A stretch of DNA of 64,000 nucleotides from Hypomyces perniciosus (taxonomy: Eukaryota; Ascomycota; Sordariomycetes; Hypocreales; Hypocreaceae), in contig SPDT01000013.1 of assembly GCA_008477525.1 (NCBI GenBank), forward strand, positions 1,473,501 through 1,537,500, written 5' to 3'. A model generated the notes under the pieces. That model saw only the letters and a program-made list of their open reading frames with translations. It searched no databases and was not told the origin of the DNA. Of the stretch, positions 44,235 through 55,604 are shown in pieces (the stretch's first letter is position 1; the number at the start of each line of letters is the position of its first letter). Both the position numbers and the translations under genes were made by a program.

Positions 44235-44406
44235 AAGAGCCTGCAATAGGCGATATATGCGCGGTCTGGTCATCGAGCACTGTTTCCCATCCACCGCCCT
44301 AGTATTCAGAGGACATATATGGTATGCACAACGAATAAGCACGCACGTTGGAAATCTCCATGTCGGGTGGCTTGCATAAGAGTCTGACACTGGAGGAAAG
44401 TATTAA

Positions 44407-44411
44407 GTTTG
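44407..44411. repeat. Target-site duplication GTTTG (left)
   Basis: The five bases directly before the left LTR are identical to 52140-52144 after the right LTR. A perfect 5-bp duplication shows that both ends of one insertion are preserved. Confidence 0.9.
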
Positions 44412-44677
44412 TGTGGCGGAGCGCGGCACAGCTATGTGGAGCATAGAGAGATGGGAAACGAAGCTTGATTCTATGAAAGAGAATATGCCGTAGTGGCCTC
44501 GCTATATATACACATAGCTAATACAAAGAAGAAGCTGTGTGCAGGCGCTTCATAAGCGCCTGCATAGTCTGACATATCGCTTACGCGGTGTGTGTGTCAG
44601 CTCGTATCTGCTTACATAGCAGATAAAAGCTCCCTAGCGCCGGCAAGCGGTAAGGCCCCGGCCTACTTAACCCAATA
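44412..44677 (-). repeat. 3' LTR of the copia element
   Basis: It begins TGTGGCGGAGCGCGGC and ends CCCAATA on the plus strand; the right copy ends CCCAACA, so its terminal CA has become TA. It contains a perfect hairpin, GCAGGCGCTT-CAT-AAGCGCCTGC, at 44541-44563. The roughly dozen differences from the other LTR are all C/T or G/A transitions. Confidence 0.92.
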
Positions 44678-44690
44678 CACCCCCCAGTTA
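44678..44690 (-). other. Polypurine tract of the copia element
   Basis: On minus the bases just upstream of the 3' LTR read AACTGGGGGGTG, a purine run suitable for priming plus-strand DNA synthesis. Its position next to this LTR fixes the orientation of the element. Confidence 0.75.
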
Positions 44691-44984
44691 ATAAAGCTAT
44701 TCCCAGTGCCTCATTGACTGCTATCCTAGTCTATCTATAGTGTTGTGACTGACTGGCCGCGCTCCTAAGCCTCTTTTGCTTAATCAGAAGCTCCTTGTTG
44801 TGAACACGCATCGATATTCTGTTATAGAGGTGAAAGGAATGTAAGCGCTGTAGCTATTATTAATCTATAACAATAGGAAGTTAAACAATAAAGCTCCCTA
44901 AGCAGGTAAATCGGTCCTGAACAGCTAGAATAGGTTTATTAGCTGCCCCCCGGCCCTATTCCTCGCTCTTCTTCTTCAGTCATC

Positions 44985-45040
44985 AACATTATCATTATCA
45001 ATATCAACAATAACATTAACATTAACAGCAACAGCAGTAT
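44985..45040. repeat. AAC/ATC-type trinucleotide-rich stretch
   Basis: Interrupted repeats such as CAACATTATCATTATCAATA and AACATTAACATTAACAGCAA. Low-complexity DNA inside the copia element. Confidence 0.7.
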
Positions 45041-45202
45041 AGCTCCTACCGTAAATATCACGCTTCCGACTGATTCCCTTCGCGCTGCGTGTTTGTTAGC
45101 TAATAGCGAAATCGCAGAAGAAGAATACCTTATCGGTGAAGCGTGGTCGTGGTCGCCCCTTAAAGGTGGCTTATTGCGGCGTTGGTCGCTCGGCTGGCTA
45201 AG

Positions 45203-45534
45203 CAGCCACGCCTATTACTGCTCCTGCTCCTGCTCCTGCGCCGGCTCCTGCTCCTGCGCTGGCTGGTCCCGGCCGGTCTAGGCGTGCTGCGGCTATTGCC
45301 GCTTTTAACGTGCGCTTAGCTGCTGTTTGTAAAGTATGCCTTGCTACTAAGGCAGCTTTATCCTTATCTTTATCGGCTCCTTTTCCTACTGCTGCTGTCC
45401 TAGCCCCTGCCCCTATCGCTGCTGCTGCTACTCTAGAGGCTACTCCTGCCGCTGCCCTTACTGCTATGCCGTTATCCCCTCTTTATAAGGGTTATTTAAA
45501 GTCAGCAATTACCGGTAAAGGAGACTTCTCCTAG
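45203..45534. other. Ala-rich frame open on both strands inside the copia element
   Basis: The plus frame includes a (Ala-Pro)n run and CKVCLATKAALSLSLSAPFP, ending at TAG 45534. The minus frame is also open over most of the same DNA, with a (Gly-Ala)n run and KDKDKAALVARHTL. The repeats come from a GCTCCT hexamer array at about 45220-45266. The stretch is markedly less RIP-damaged than its surroundings. I cannot tell which strand, if either, was coding. In minus it would be an extra frame between RNase H and the 3' LTR. Confidence 0.4.
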
Positions 45535-46138
45535 TATATTTCCGTTATCTGCTTTTAGCGGTATACTGTTTACTTTAGTAGTAATTATTAATATACCCTT
45601 TAATAAGCTCCTTTTTAATTTATTTATATTACTTTATCTAATTATATACTCTACAGTTATTTAATATTTACATTAATTATATACTGGCTCTTTTAAGCTA
45701 TAAGTGAAGAGGATAACTAGGTAAATATACTTTTTTTTCTTTATATACTTATAAGTTTATATAATTAAATAGTAACCTAGTATAAAAAGGTATTACGCCT
45801 TTAATTTAACTTATTAAAGGAGGAGAATTTAGTTTACTTTAAAGAGGCTGCTGCTTTAGGCAGTAGCGGTAATAATAATAACGCCTTTTGCGCGCAAGCG
45901 CGTAAAGGCTAGAAAGCTTTCAGAGAATAGTTATTGCAGTAATAAAATACACCCTTTATAGTATATAGCCTATAGGCTAGAATTAACTAGTTTCCTGTAT
46001 TTTTATATATTTTATTCAAGTAATTATATATCTGCTAAGTTTAACAGTGCTTTAAAGTGCTTAAAGCGCTATTATTATAAGGCTTTAATAAGCTTATTAA
46101 TAGGTGTTAAAAAGGAGGGCTAAAAAGCAAGGATTTCT

Positions 46139-46665
46139 GTGTAATTGGGTAACCTTCCTATTCTGGCTAGACCCGGAATTAGGCCCGACGCTAGGACCGA
46201 GTTCCGGAGGAACTTCGGTGTAAGTCAGGAAATTTCTGTTATCCTCAACGATAACAATTGAGCTAAGATCGGCTACCCCGCCTACCCTAGACTCAATATA
46301 ATGGGCATAATGGCCATTGTGAAAAATCTGACCAAAATGGTTTCCCGTTTGTATGGCCGTGAGTCGATTTGACCGATTTTATATACAAATGAATTTTGCG
46401 GAAAATAGGAATGCAGCCACAAACCCAATTCTGCCACCGCACACCTATTATTAGGTCGGAGGACTGTTGTAGAAGACAAAGCATTGTTCTACAATCACTT
46501 CTACAACAGCCGCACATACACTAGATATTCTATAGCTTTCTAGCTATTAGTTCAGTTACAATTCAATTGTTTATCTATTGTTAACCCAATTAAACTCTTA
46601 GTCGTTCCCTCATTGCTGCGTTGTGTGCAGCTTCCTAGAAGCTACATATAAATGAGGTTTAGTAT
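46139..46665. other. Low-RIP island inside the copia element
   Basis: Base composition changes sharply here from TpA-rich to near 45% GC with intact CpA/TpG. It includes a perfect 11-bp inverted repeat TGTTGTAGAAG...CTTCTACAACA (46465-46508). The segment 46465-46646, from TGTTGTAG to AGCTACA, looks like a solo LTR in its termini, but I find no matching flanking duplication. Either a later insertion or a part of the element spared from mutation. Confidence 0.4.
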
Positions 46666-49600
46666 AACCTTGTTATTTTAACAATAGGTATAAAGTTAAT
46701 AGAAAGATAAAAAACTATAAATAATCCTTTTTAATATTCCTGCTAAAGCTATATATTTTATATATTAATATAACGCAAACGAGTATTAATTTATATACTC
46801 TTTTTAATTATAAGGTATATAGTTAGTTAATTATTACAGTTAATATTCTAGTTAGCGCTAAGCTTAAATTTCATCTCTTAAAAAAAGTAATATAAACCTA
46901 TAGCCTCTTTTACTATTTAAGTAAAGGCAAGCAGCTTAGCTTCTATTATAAATATACTGACAGTACTTTAATATATTGTATTTTATAGGATAAGGCTTAA
47001 GAAAAGTATAATAAAATACCCTTAAAATAATCTCTAAGTATTTATATTATTAGTGAAGGAAGTATCGCTTAAAGCAGTTAAAACTTATATTTCTCCTCGC
47101 CCTTTATATTAAAAAGCTAAAAAACGCTATATATATAGATAGCGGATTAGCTGGTTAACTGCTTTAAAGTGCTCTTTACTGGGGTTAGTTAGAAACTGTA
47201 ATAAAGCTGAGGCGCTATAAGCTACGTTAAGCCTTATTATAATAGCTATATAAAGTATTAATCCTATTTTCTTTTAATATATTTTAATAGTTGCTTTTAA
47301 AGCTTGCAATATACTCTTTTAAAGCTTTATAATAGGTATTAGAATTATAGGAACCTATATTCCTTTATTAAGCCTAAATTATTTTACAATTTTCTTAAAA
47401 TAAGTCTTATAGGAAAAGTATATTTTATACTTTATATAGTTATAGGTAATTTTAATCTTTAAAAACTATTATATATCTCCTTTACTATAAAGCTTATATT
47501 TTACTTTTAAAGTATTTAATAGTTTAGTATAAAGAGCTTTATTATTATAATAATATATAATTAAAATATTATTTATATAAAATATAATACAGATCTTTTA
47601 AGCTTTATTATAGAAAAAATAAGGCTTTTTAAAGCTTAAAATTAACCTTTATTACCTTAAAGTCAAAGATAGTTTATTAAACTATAGCTTTAGTGAGTCC
47701 TTTAAGCTATATAAAGCTTTCGCGAGCTTTAAATAGATATTTAGCTGCTTAAAACCCTTAAAGAGCTTATATATAACTAATTTTAAGTTCTTATCCTTTA
47801 AAGCATTAAAAAAAGTATTTTTAATATTATACTGCTTTAATTTAAAGTTAAATTTTACTATAAAAGCAATAAATATATAAAAAGAATATACTGCTAATAT
47901 AGCTATATATATACTCTTTATAGTAAAGCGCTTTTATAAATCCCTATAAACTATAAAGTAAGCTTTATAGTATTTTAGATATCTGTTCTAGTTAAATTTA
48001 TAAGTAAAAACTTAATGTATTAATAGTAGCTTTATTATTGCCTTTAAATATAATATCTTTTACTAGGTGCCTTTTATACGCAAAGAATTAATCTTATCGC
48101 GCACAGCTTACTTAAACTTATCTTTAAATAGGTATTTTATAAACTCTTTTTAGTCTTTTAGCAGTTTCACTAAATCCTTTTAGTAAACAGTTAATTTATT
48201 AAAAGCTATACTTTTCCAGGAAAACGATTTATAGTTTATTACTATATTAAAAACAGCAAATACTATTTCTATACTTTTTAATTTATTATTTATCAGCTTT
48301 TATTAATTAAACAGTAGTTAATATAATATTAAACTAAAAAGCCTAGTAATTATTAAATATATACTAGGCTTATTATCTTTAAAAGCAGTGCTTAAAGTGC
48401 GCGTTTTAATCCTATATACTAGGAGGTATTTATTAGCCTTTTTCGCGGGTTACTTCCTTTAGAGTTTTAAGCTCCTATAAATATCGGCTACTGCTTTGCC
48501 GCTTAAGGGATTATTAGCTGGCATTTCTTTAAAGGTCTGCTTTTCTTTTATAGAAGTAGGCGAGTCTTTTATACGCTAATCTGCTTTAAGCCTTAATAGA
48601 CTATCCTCTTTTATTAGGTTATATACCTTTAATATATAAGGCTGTTCTTTTACTATATCCCTTTCTGTAAAGAGGGGTAAATCGCTTACTAGAGTATTGC
48701 CTAGGGTTCCTATTAGTATACTAGTATTATCTATAAAGATTAACTATTTTAAGGTAGCTTTTAATATTTAAAGACTAAAAGGTCTTTTTAAATGCGCTAA
48801 TAGCTTACTTAAAGCGTTTATTAAGCTATCCTTAACGCTCTATATCTCTATTACCTTTAAAGGTATACTCTCTTTTTCTATATTACCTATAAAGGTATTC
48901 CTTACTATAAGAATATATATAGGGAAGAGTTTAAATTCTAGCTTATCTTCTTTAACCTTATTAAACAGCTTATTTAACTTAACTATAGACAGCTTATCTA
49001 CAATTTCTTTATTACTATTAAAAAAGCTAATTTTATTAAACTATATATTCTTTATAATAATTACTTTCGCTAAGCAGGGTAATTAAATGCAATATATATT
49101 ATTTATAGTATAGCTAATAAGATATCTAATTAGCCCTTTAGGTTTAATCTTAAATTCTCTCTTTTTCTAGCCAGCCTCGCGGTCTCTGTTAAGTATATAG
49201 GCGCGGCAGCTATATATATAGAGCCTGCTTTAATCTGGCCATAGGTCTATAGAAGGCTCCCTTATTGGAAGGGGCGCAAAGTCGCAGAACTATTACTTTA
49301 ATTTATCGATAAGTAATATTATATTAAGGCTGCGTATAGGACTTATATTGATAATATATGCTGCAGCTTTTACGCTTTTAGGCTATAAACCGGTTAAGAG
49401 ACCTGCAGCTTTTAGTATTTTAATCGATTTATTTATAACTTTTTAACTTACCTGTTCTAAAGCGCTATTCGGCTTATATATATAAGAAAGGGCAAGCTTT
49501 AGGATAATACCCTTTATATTAGCCTAGATCTAGAAGTGTAATAAGCTTTTAACTGCAATTACAGCTTTTTTATTATTTTATTTAAAGAAATATATAAAGA

Positions 49601-51873
49601 TATTATATTGCGTTTTTACTATACTTATAAAGTTAAAAAGAGCATTAAAAACAGTGTCCTGTTCTTTATTTAATAAAGGGCGTATATATAGCTATATAGT
49701 ATATTTTTCTTTAAGCACTAGAAGTTAATTATCTTTATTATAGCCTTTAAAATAGTCTTAAAAATCTTAATACACTTTAAAGAATAGTTTTAGTGCTTAT
49801 TTATTAAATAGTCTATAAGAGATAACCTATTTTATATATATAAAAGTATAAGCCTTATATTTTATATATATAGTTCCTTTAATATATATATTCCTTGTAT
49901 TCTTTATAAGCGCTTTAAGAGCTTCTAGGCCTAAATGTCCTAATTATAGATATTAAAGCTGTTTAGAGTTATATTATAGTATTAAGGGATTATATATCAT
50001 TTTTCTTTTACTTTTTAATGCTTTATAAATGCTATAGTTTGCGTTAAGAAAAATAAAAAAAGCTATTAAGCTGTTTAATATAGTATATTTAAGGATAGGG
50101 GCAATATAAAGCAATAGGGGCTTATATTAAAGAAATAAAAGATTATACTTATACTTTACTTTCTTTATAATAGTGTTTAAACTAGCCATATTAATATACA
50201 GTATATTATTGCACCTTATTAGCTAAATCCCTACTTTCTAAAGCTTTAATAAAAATATAATATTAATATAAAATCCTTTAATTACAGTTATATCTAAAAG
50301 CTTAATAAAGTATATTATCTTTTAATATAAATTATAAAGAGTATCTTTTAGCAGATAATAACCTTTTTTAATTATTAGATAGCTAGCTCCTTTTACTTTA
50401 ATATAGTCTTTTTCTATACTTAAGATAAAGGAGCTGGGAATAAAGTAATTCCTGCTATTTATAAAATAAATAGCACTATATATATTAAAGAAAGTGCTTT
50501 AAAAGAGGCAGTAAAGTATATCCTATACATTAATATATATTAATACGCTTATTAAATATACTATAAGGCTTGTATTTTCTTTATTAATTAAGTCTAGGGA
50601 GATTAAAGCAGCTATAATAGTTAAAGCTATTCCTCTTTATACTAGGGCAGTAAAGTTAATACCCCTTTTACTAAGCTTCTTGCAGGTAACCTGCTATTTA
50701 TCTTTTTACAAGTATATGCAAATCTCTACAGTTTATTTAAGCGTAAAAGTGTATTTCCCTTTTTTATTAAGCTTTCTAGTAAATATAGCATATACCTTGC
50801 CGCAATCGTTTAAAGGCTAAGTATACCTTTTAAGTCTATAAAGGCACTCTTTATTAATAGGAGGCTTTAAATATATATTACTACTGCCTAATATATTATT
50901 AAAGCAGTTGCTAAGTATTATATAAAAGCTATAAATATAGTTCTCTATATTCTTTAAAGTATTTAAAAAAAGCTATTTAAGCTAATTAAAGGAGAAGATT
51001 TTATTTATTTTACTGCTTTTAATTAAGCTGTTTATATAGTATAAGTGGTAGGCAGTAAAGCTTAAAGTAAAGTATACTTTAATAGCTTTAAAGAAAGCTA
51101 TTTAAAAAGCTATTCCTATAACCTTTAAAAGCTTATACTTTACTGTACTCGCGTAAATATATGCCTAGTAAGTATATTATACTTTTGGCTTAATATTCCC
51201 GCGCTCTGCTTTATACAGTATATATTAGTAAAATAAATATACTTCCTTATATATTATATCCTCGCAAAGAGCTAGTTAATCTTTAAACTTCTTAACGATT
51301 TAGCGAATAATAAACTTAGCGTTAAAGTCCTTATTATTATTATAGGCTACTTTAATAGCAGTAAAGGCTAAAGCTGCAGCTTTAAAGTCTACTAAAACTA
51401 AAGTATAAATACTAGAGTTAACCATCTTCTAGATCTAATTTAAAATTATATTACTGGCCTTCCTCTTTTCTTTATTTAAAGTAATATTAAACTAGTGCTC
51501 CTAGAGTATACTATTATAGTAAACAGAGATATCTGCCGCAGAGGCATTAAGACTAAACTCTTATACCGTATACTCCTTTACTTCTACTAAAGTAAATAGC
51601 TTAATAACAGGGAAATAGTTATTTAGCTAATTAGGGAGATTAAGATTAATCTTATTCTAGACCTTAACAGTAGTTGCATAATTAGTTAGAACAGTAATCC
51701 ACTTAATCCACTAGACTATTAATTCCAGCTTTATAAAAGCGATATCCTTTGCGCTATTTATTATAGAAGATAGCTTTAATAGCTTAAAGGCGAGGGTAAA
51801 GGGTATAAAGAGAGATATAATATTAAAGTAGAAGTTTCTAGTAACTCTAATTATTACTACTTAGGCTTATAAC

Positions 51874-52139
51874 TGTGGCGGAGCGCGGCACAGCTATATA
51901 GAGTATAGAGAGATAGGAAACGAAGCTTGATTCTATGAAAGAGAATATGCCATAGTGGCCTCGCTATATATACACATAGCTAACACAAAGAAGAAGCTGT
52001 GTGCAGGCGCTTCATAAGCGCCTGCATAGTCTGACACATCGCTTACGCGGTGTGTGTGTCAGCTCGTATCTGCTTACATAGCAGATAAGAGCTCCCTAGC
52101 GCCGGCAAGCGGTAGGGCCCCGGCCTACTCAACCCAACA
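51874..52139 (-). repeat. 5' LTR of the copia element
   Basis: It is 266 bp, the same length as the left LTR and colinear with it. The hairpin GCAGGCGCTTCATAAGCGCC is retained (52003-52025). Differences from the left copy are transitions in CpA/TpG context, for example GTGGAGCAT changed to ATAGAGTAT. Confidence 0.92.
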
Positions 52140-52144
52140 GTTTG
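52140..52144. repeat. Target-site duplication GTTTG (right)
   Basis: Identical to 44407-44411. See the left copy. Confidence 0.9.
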
Positions 52145-52534
52145 CCAACAGTCAAGTAAGTAGTCCCCTTATGATATGAGCCCCAGTTCGTCAGCATGGA
52201 TTGGCGAACGAAGGCAAGAGTGAGTCCGGCCCAGTGGATTGCTTCGTGTGCTGTCTTAACAGCGGGTGGTCGTCTGAATTCCTCTTGGCCACTGTACTCA
52301 CCTGCATATCGCACCCACTTGCCTGCTCCAACCCAGCCAGACATCATCACCACCATCCATCCATACTCTCCTTGAAGCCTCATCCGGTTCCCACCATCGA
52401 CAATCATGCCCGAAGACTTGCATCGCAGACTTAGCAGATTCGAAGTTGAAGAAGTGAAGCGGAGGAACCAGTCCGACAATCCCCAGAACCATTCCCCCAA
52501 CCCCCCAGGCTGGACTACCCCCTGGCCGCATCAC
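52145..52534 (-). pseudogene. Gene fragment interrupted by the retrotransposon
   Basis: On minus, one frame encodes WGVGGMVLGIVGLVPPLHFF followed by FESAKSAMQVFGHDCRWW. The overlapping frame toward the element encodes TAHEAIHWAGLTLAFVRQSM and TNWGSYHKGTTYLTVGKL, reaching the insertion point. The DNA on the other side of the element (minus, 44411 down to about 44290) stays open in the matching frame, with FLQCQTLMQATRHGDFQRA. This suggests that the element landed inside an older gene. I recognise no family. A GTGAGT at 52295 could be an intron donor. Both the exon layout and the coding status are uncertain. Confidence 0.35.
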
Positions 52535-55500
52535 ATCTGGGTTGCAGGCGTAAAGGCCCCTGCCTCTGAATGGCGCCCACCATAGACGCGCTATCCTATT
52601 GTTTTTAATCCTGATGTCAATTTCGACGCCGGAAGAGCTTCAGAAGCTCCTTAGTCTGCCTTCAGTCTCTTCAGTTTTAGCAACGACGAAAACCAATCCA
52701 TGGACTGATGGTGATGAGGGCTCCCCCGACCCAGAGATCGGCAGGATCAATCTAATAGCGGCAATCGGCGGACATGTATACTCCTTCCCGAACTACGGGG
52801 TAGGCTTATGGTTTTTCATGTAGTCAGTTCTCATTTCCATTTCCATCTCACACAGAGGTCTAGCTATGATAACAGCAACTGTCATTCGGGGGGTCTGACT
52901 CTGCCTGGGATGCACCTCTCTTTGTATCAGGTGTTTTTAGAATTGAGCTCCACGTTGGGGCATCTGAATTAGCCCAAGCTTTCCATGTTTTATGCTCTTG
53001 ATGTCTCGATTAAGTGATACTTGGGACCTCTCTTTTGACTTCCCGCACGAGAGAACGCATGAAAACACCACCTTATCCCAGTGCGAATTATACTACGGCA
53101 GGAGTAAAGTTATCGTCTCCCTTGAGCAATTGGAACCACAGATGTCCAAATAACCCGATGATGCTGGGTGGAGGCAGCTAGAATCACCAAGTCTCCGCTC
53201 TTGCAAGACCCTGCTATCATATCCTATCTTATCCCTTTACTAAAAAAGGCAATCAGGAATTACTCTAGACCCGTGTGTCAAGCGTCGTCGGTTTTCTGAC
53301 ATCCTGAAATGGAGAATATTTGAGCAATTTCTCTGCCATCTGTCGGTTTTATGGGAATCCGCATAATCGCGGATGCCCCTGCTCACTGGCTGCCCCCATA
53401 TCGAAACTAATGCAGCCCTCTTTTGCTTGCTGTACTACTAGTACTCTTATCCTTGCAGTGGTATCCTTGATGAGTTGTTCTCCCAATCCCCGTCCCCGAT
53501 GCAATAACCCCGTAGTAATGGATTTGTGGATTAGTTGTGGGCCTCTCTGGACACCCTTGACGGATAAGATCACAGGAGTAGTACCACAGTAAGAGCATTC
53601 ATCCCCCACAATCCATGGGTATATTACCTCGAACAGCCTGCAATTCTTACTCATAGACCCTTGGTATGCATAACATGATGGTAGTTCATATCAGTTGAGT
53701 GAAAAATGGGTAGCGAGCGGCTAGTGGGGCGATGAAACGAGGAATTTGGGACGACCAGCACACTGGGAGGACTCTTATGAAGTCATACTGAAAAGGGATG
53801 CTAATTCTTCCTTCAGGTTAGTGTATGACCATGTTACCAAGCTGAATATCTCTGTCTGCATCCATTGATGTCGACTTTAATGCCGCCCAGAAATAAGCCC
53901 GAATCGAGCCTGCAAATCACAACAAGATTGCTGCGGACGGAGCCCCACATTCTCCAATAGGAAGAGAGACTCTGGACGCGTTGTGTGCACTCGTATTGCC
54001 TTAGCTGGTGTTCGTGTTATGTTGAAGCCGAGGACCTCTATGAGAAGTAGTGCTGGGAGGTGTTGTTCATAGCCTGAATAGAGTCCCGGCAGTCGGTAAT
54101 CTAAGAGGGATTTCCTCCACGTAATTCTGGTGGCGTAGTCTGTCTACCGAATTGAACATGGTTTGTGTGTTTTGTTGACGAGTCCTTTTTACTACTCGCT
54201 CATATAAGGCAGCCACCCCGAAATTGCCTGCGCTATTTGCCACTACCGCTGTAGTTTGACAGCAAATACTTGCAGTATTAGGGGGTCTAGTACTATTAAG
54301 GGTTAAGATTTCAATGGTGAAGGAATAGCGCTTCATATATTGCTGACGCCTTAGCCCTCACTCACTAGCTCTCACCTCATAACTGTCAAGATCCATTATA
54401 ATATTTAATTAAGGCGATACGGCCCCCACCTGTAGTACTCGTACTTCATTGGAACTTAAGCTGCGTTAACGTGAATCAACCTGAAGATACGCAAAATGGT
54501 GCAGAGTCACCGGACTTTTCACGTCAGCCCTGGATTAGCGTTGCGGTGTGTCTTTGCGTTTTTCAAGCCATAGCAACCACCGAGGTGGACACTGGACTAG
54601 TTAGTAGTTGTTCTCTATTTCTAGCACATAACCTACCAAGAGACCGACCACTGTCCATGTTTCAATCAGCTCTCAGCCCACTGAATGTGGTGTTGATAGA
54701 GCCCCTATTGATATCCGTTTTCTCGACGACAGTGTTCCTAAAAAGCTACAGTCGTTCATGATGTGTGAAATTTGTCCGCGTCCTTGTGGGGGAAAGGCAG
54801 TTATATTTGGGAGCTCTGCGGTGATCGGCTTCTGCACACTCGATACGCCGTCTTGCAGAGGTGACTGTCACGTCGTGACAGCGGCATGGGGATACCGAGA
54901 AGGAGCCGTTGATAAAAGAATGTGAAATAATTGGGCTTGAACTCGCTGGATCGCTGGGACGTGGCGTTGATATCATTTATTTATTGATTGGTTAACCATC
55001 TGCCGTGATATGTGGCGGCGAGCTGGACATGTGATGCGTCCGGCATCTGGCAGAAGTTGGCCGTCCTTCAGCCCGATCGGTACCCGGCAGGGGCAATACA
55101 GAATATATATGATGCGTCACTTAACTAGCAAAGATTACCGTAAGCCTCGCGGCGCCTGTTTTTTGACATATCGGAGATGATGTCGGCGATGTAGGCGAGT
55201 TTATCCCTGCAACCCAGATACCAATTTTAACATCATCAAAATCATGGGTTTGGATGCACACTAGGAAAACTAGTCTTCAAACCAGTCGTAATCAATGGTC
55301 GCACGATGACGGTCTGTGTTTTTTAGAAGACTAGTTTTTAAACCAGTAATGAATGGCCGCGCCATGGACGCTGTCACGTTTGCTTTACGAGGAGCTTTAA
55401 TCTTAATTATCTGGATCCGTCGATTGGCAGGGAGGCATTTACCCAAAGGCTTTTAATCCTTCAGATCCCCACCATCCTTTTAACGATGTCGAGGCCTTTC

Positions 55501-55604
55501 TAACAAGCAGGAGAACATCTCAGAATTCTCCTCTTCCACGTTCTTTTCCCCTGTTGGGCCCCCATCCATTCTTTTATCGACAACGCTCTCTCCAAACCTC
55601 CATC
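52535..55604. other. Gene-poor region
   Basis: About 3 kb. A plus-strand peptide at 52617-52823 begins MSISTPEELQKLLSLPSVSS and looks coding-like. A minus-strand frame with an ATG at 53654-53349 is about 101 residues and contains ECSYCGTTPVILSVKGVQRG. Neither matches a family I know. A frame at 54067-54336 has no motif. The stretch 54390-54420 is AT-rich. The last 350 bases are the presumptive promoter of the seven-TM gene and contain the dyad repeat listed separately. Confidence 0.45.
55266..55360. repeat. Pair of related dyad/direct repeats upstream of the 7TM gene
   Basis: Copy 1 (55266-55302) begins AAAACTAGTCTTCAAACCAG and copy 2 (55326-55360) begins GAAGACTAGTTTTTAAACCA. They are direct repeats over about 35 bp, both continuing to AATGGNCGC. 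Their first 13 bases are also reverse complements of each other around ACTAGT. They lie 245-340 bp before the ATG. Confidence 0.75.

Larger units (their letters stand above)
44412..52139 (-). mobile_element. Complete Ty1/copia LTR retrotransposon, RIP-degraded
   Basis: The element is 7,728 bp with 266-bp LTRs at both ends and a perfect GTTTG duplication. Reading on minus gives the order of a copia element. A mutated reverse-transcriptase block ALY-S-LK-D-S (consensus ALYGLKQSPRLW) lies at about 47676-47733. A mutated YVDDI block lies at about 47557-47584, where TATATAAATAATATT stands for Tyr-Val-Asp-Asp-Ile after G-to-A changes. A polypurine tract sits next to the 44.4-kb LTR. The 5' LTR is therefore 51874-52139 and the 3' LTR 44412-44677. 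The interior is extremely AT-rich with TpA excess and stop codons in every frame, so no functional protein remains. The part nearest the 3' LTR (about 44.7-46.6 kb) is less degraded. Confidence 0.9.

Noticed and set aside
44412..52139. Gypsy (Ty3) class for the large element
   Set aside because: The RT block ALY-x-LK-x-S and the YVDDI-type block in this order are copia-like, so Ty1/copia is preferred.
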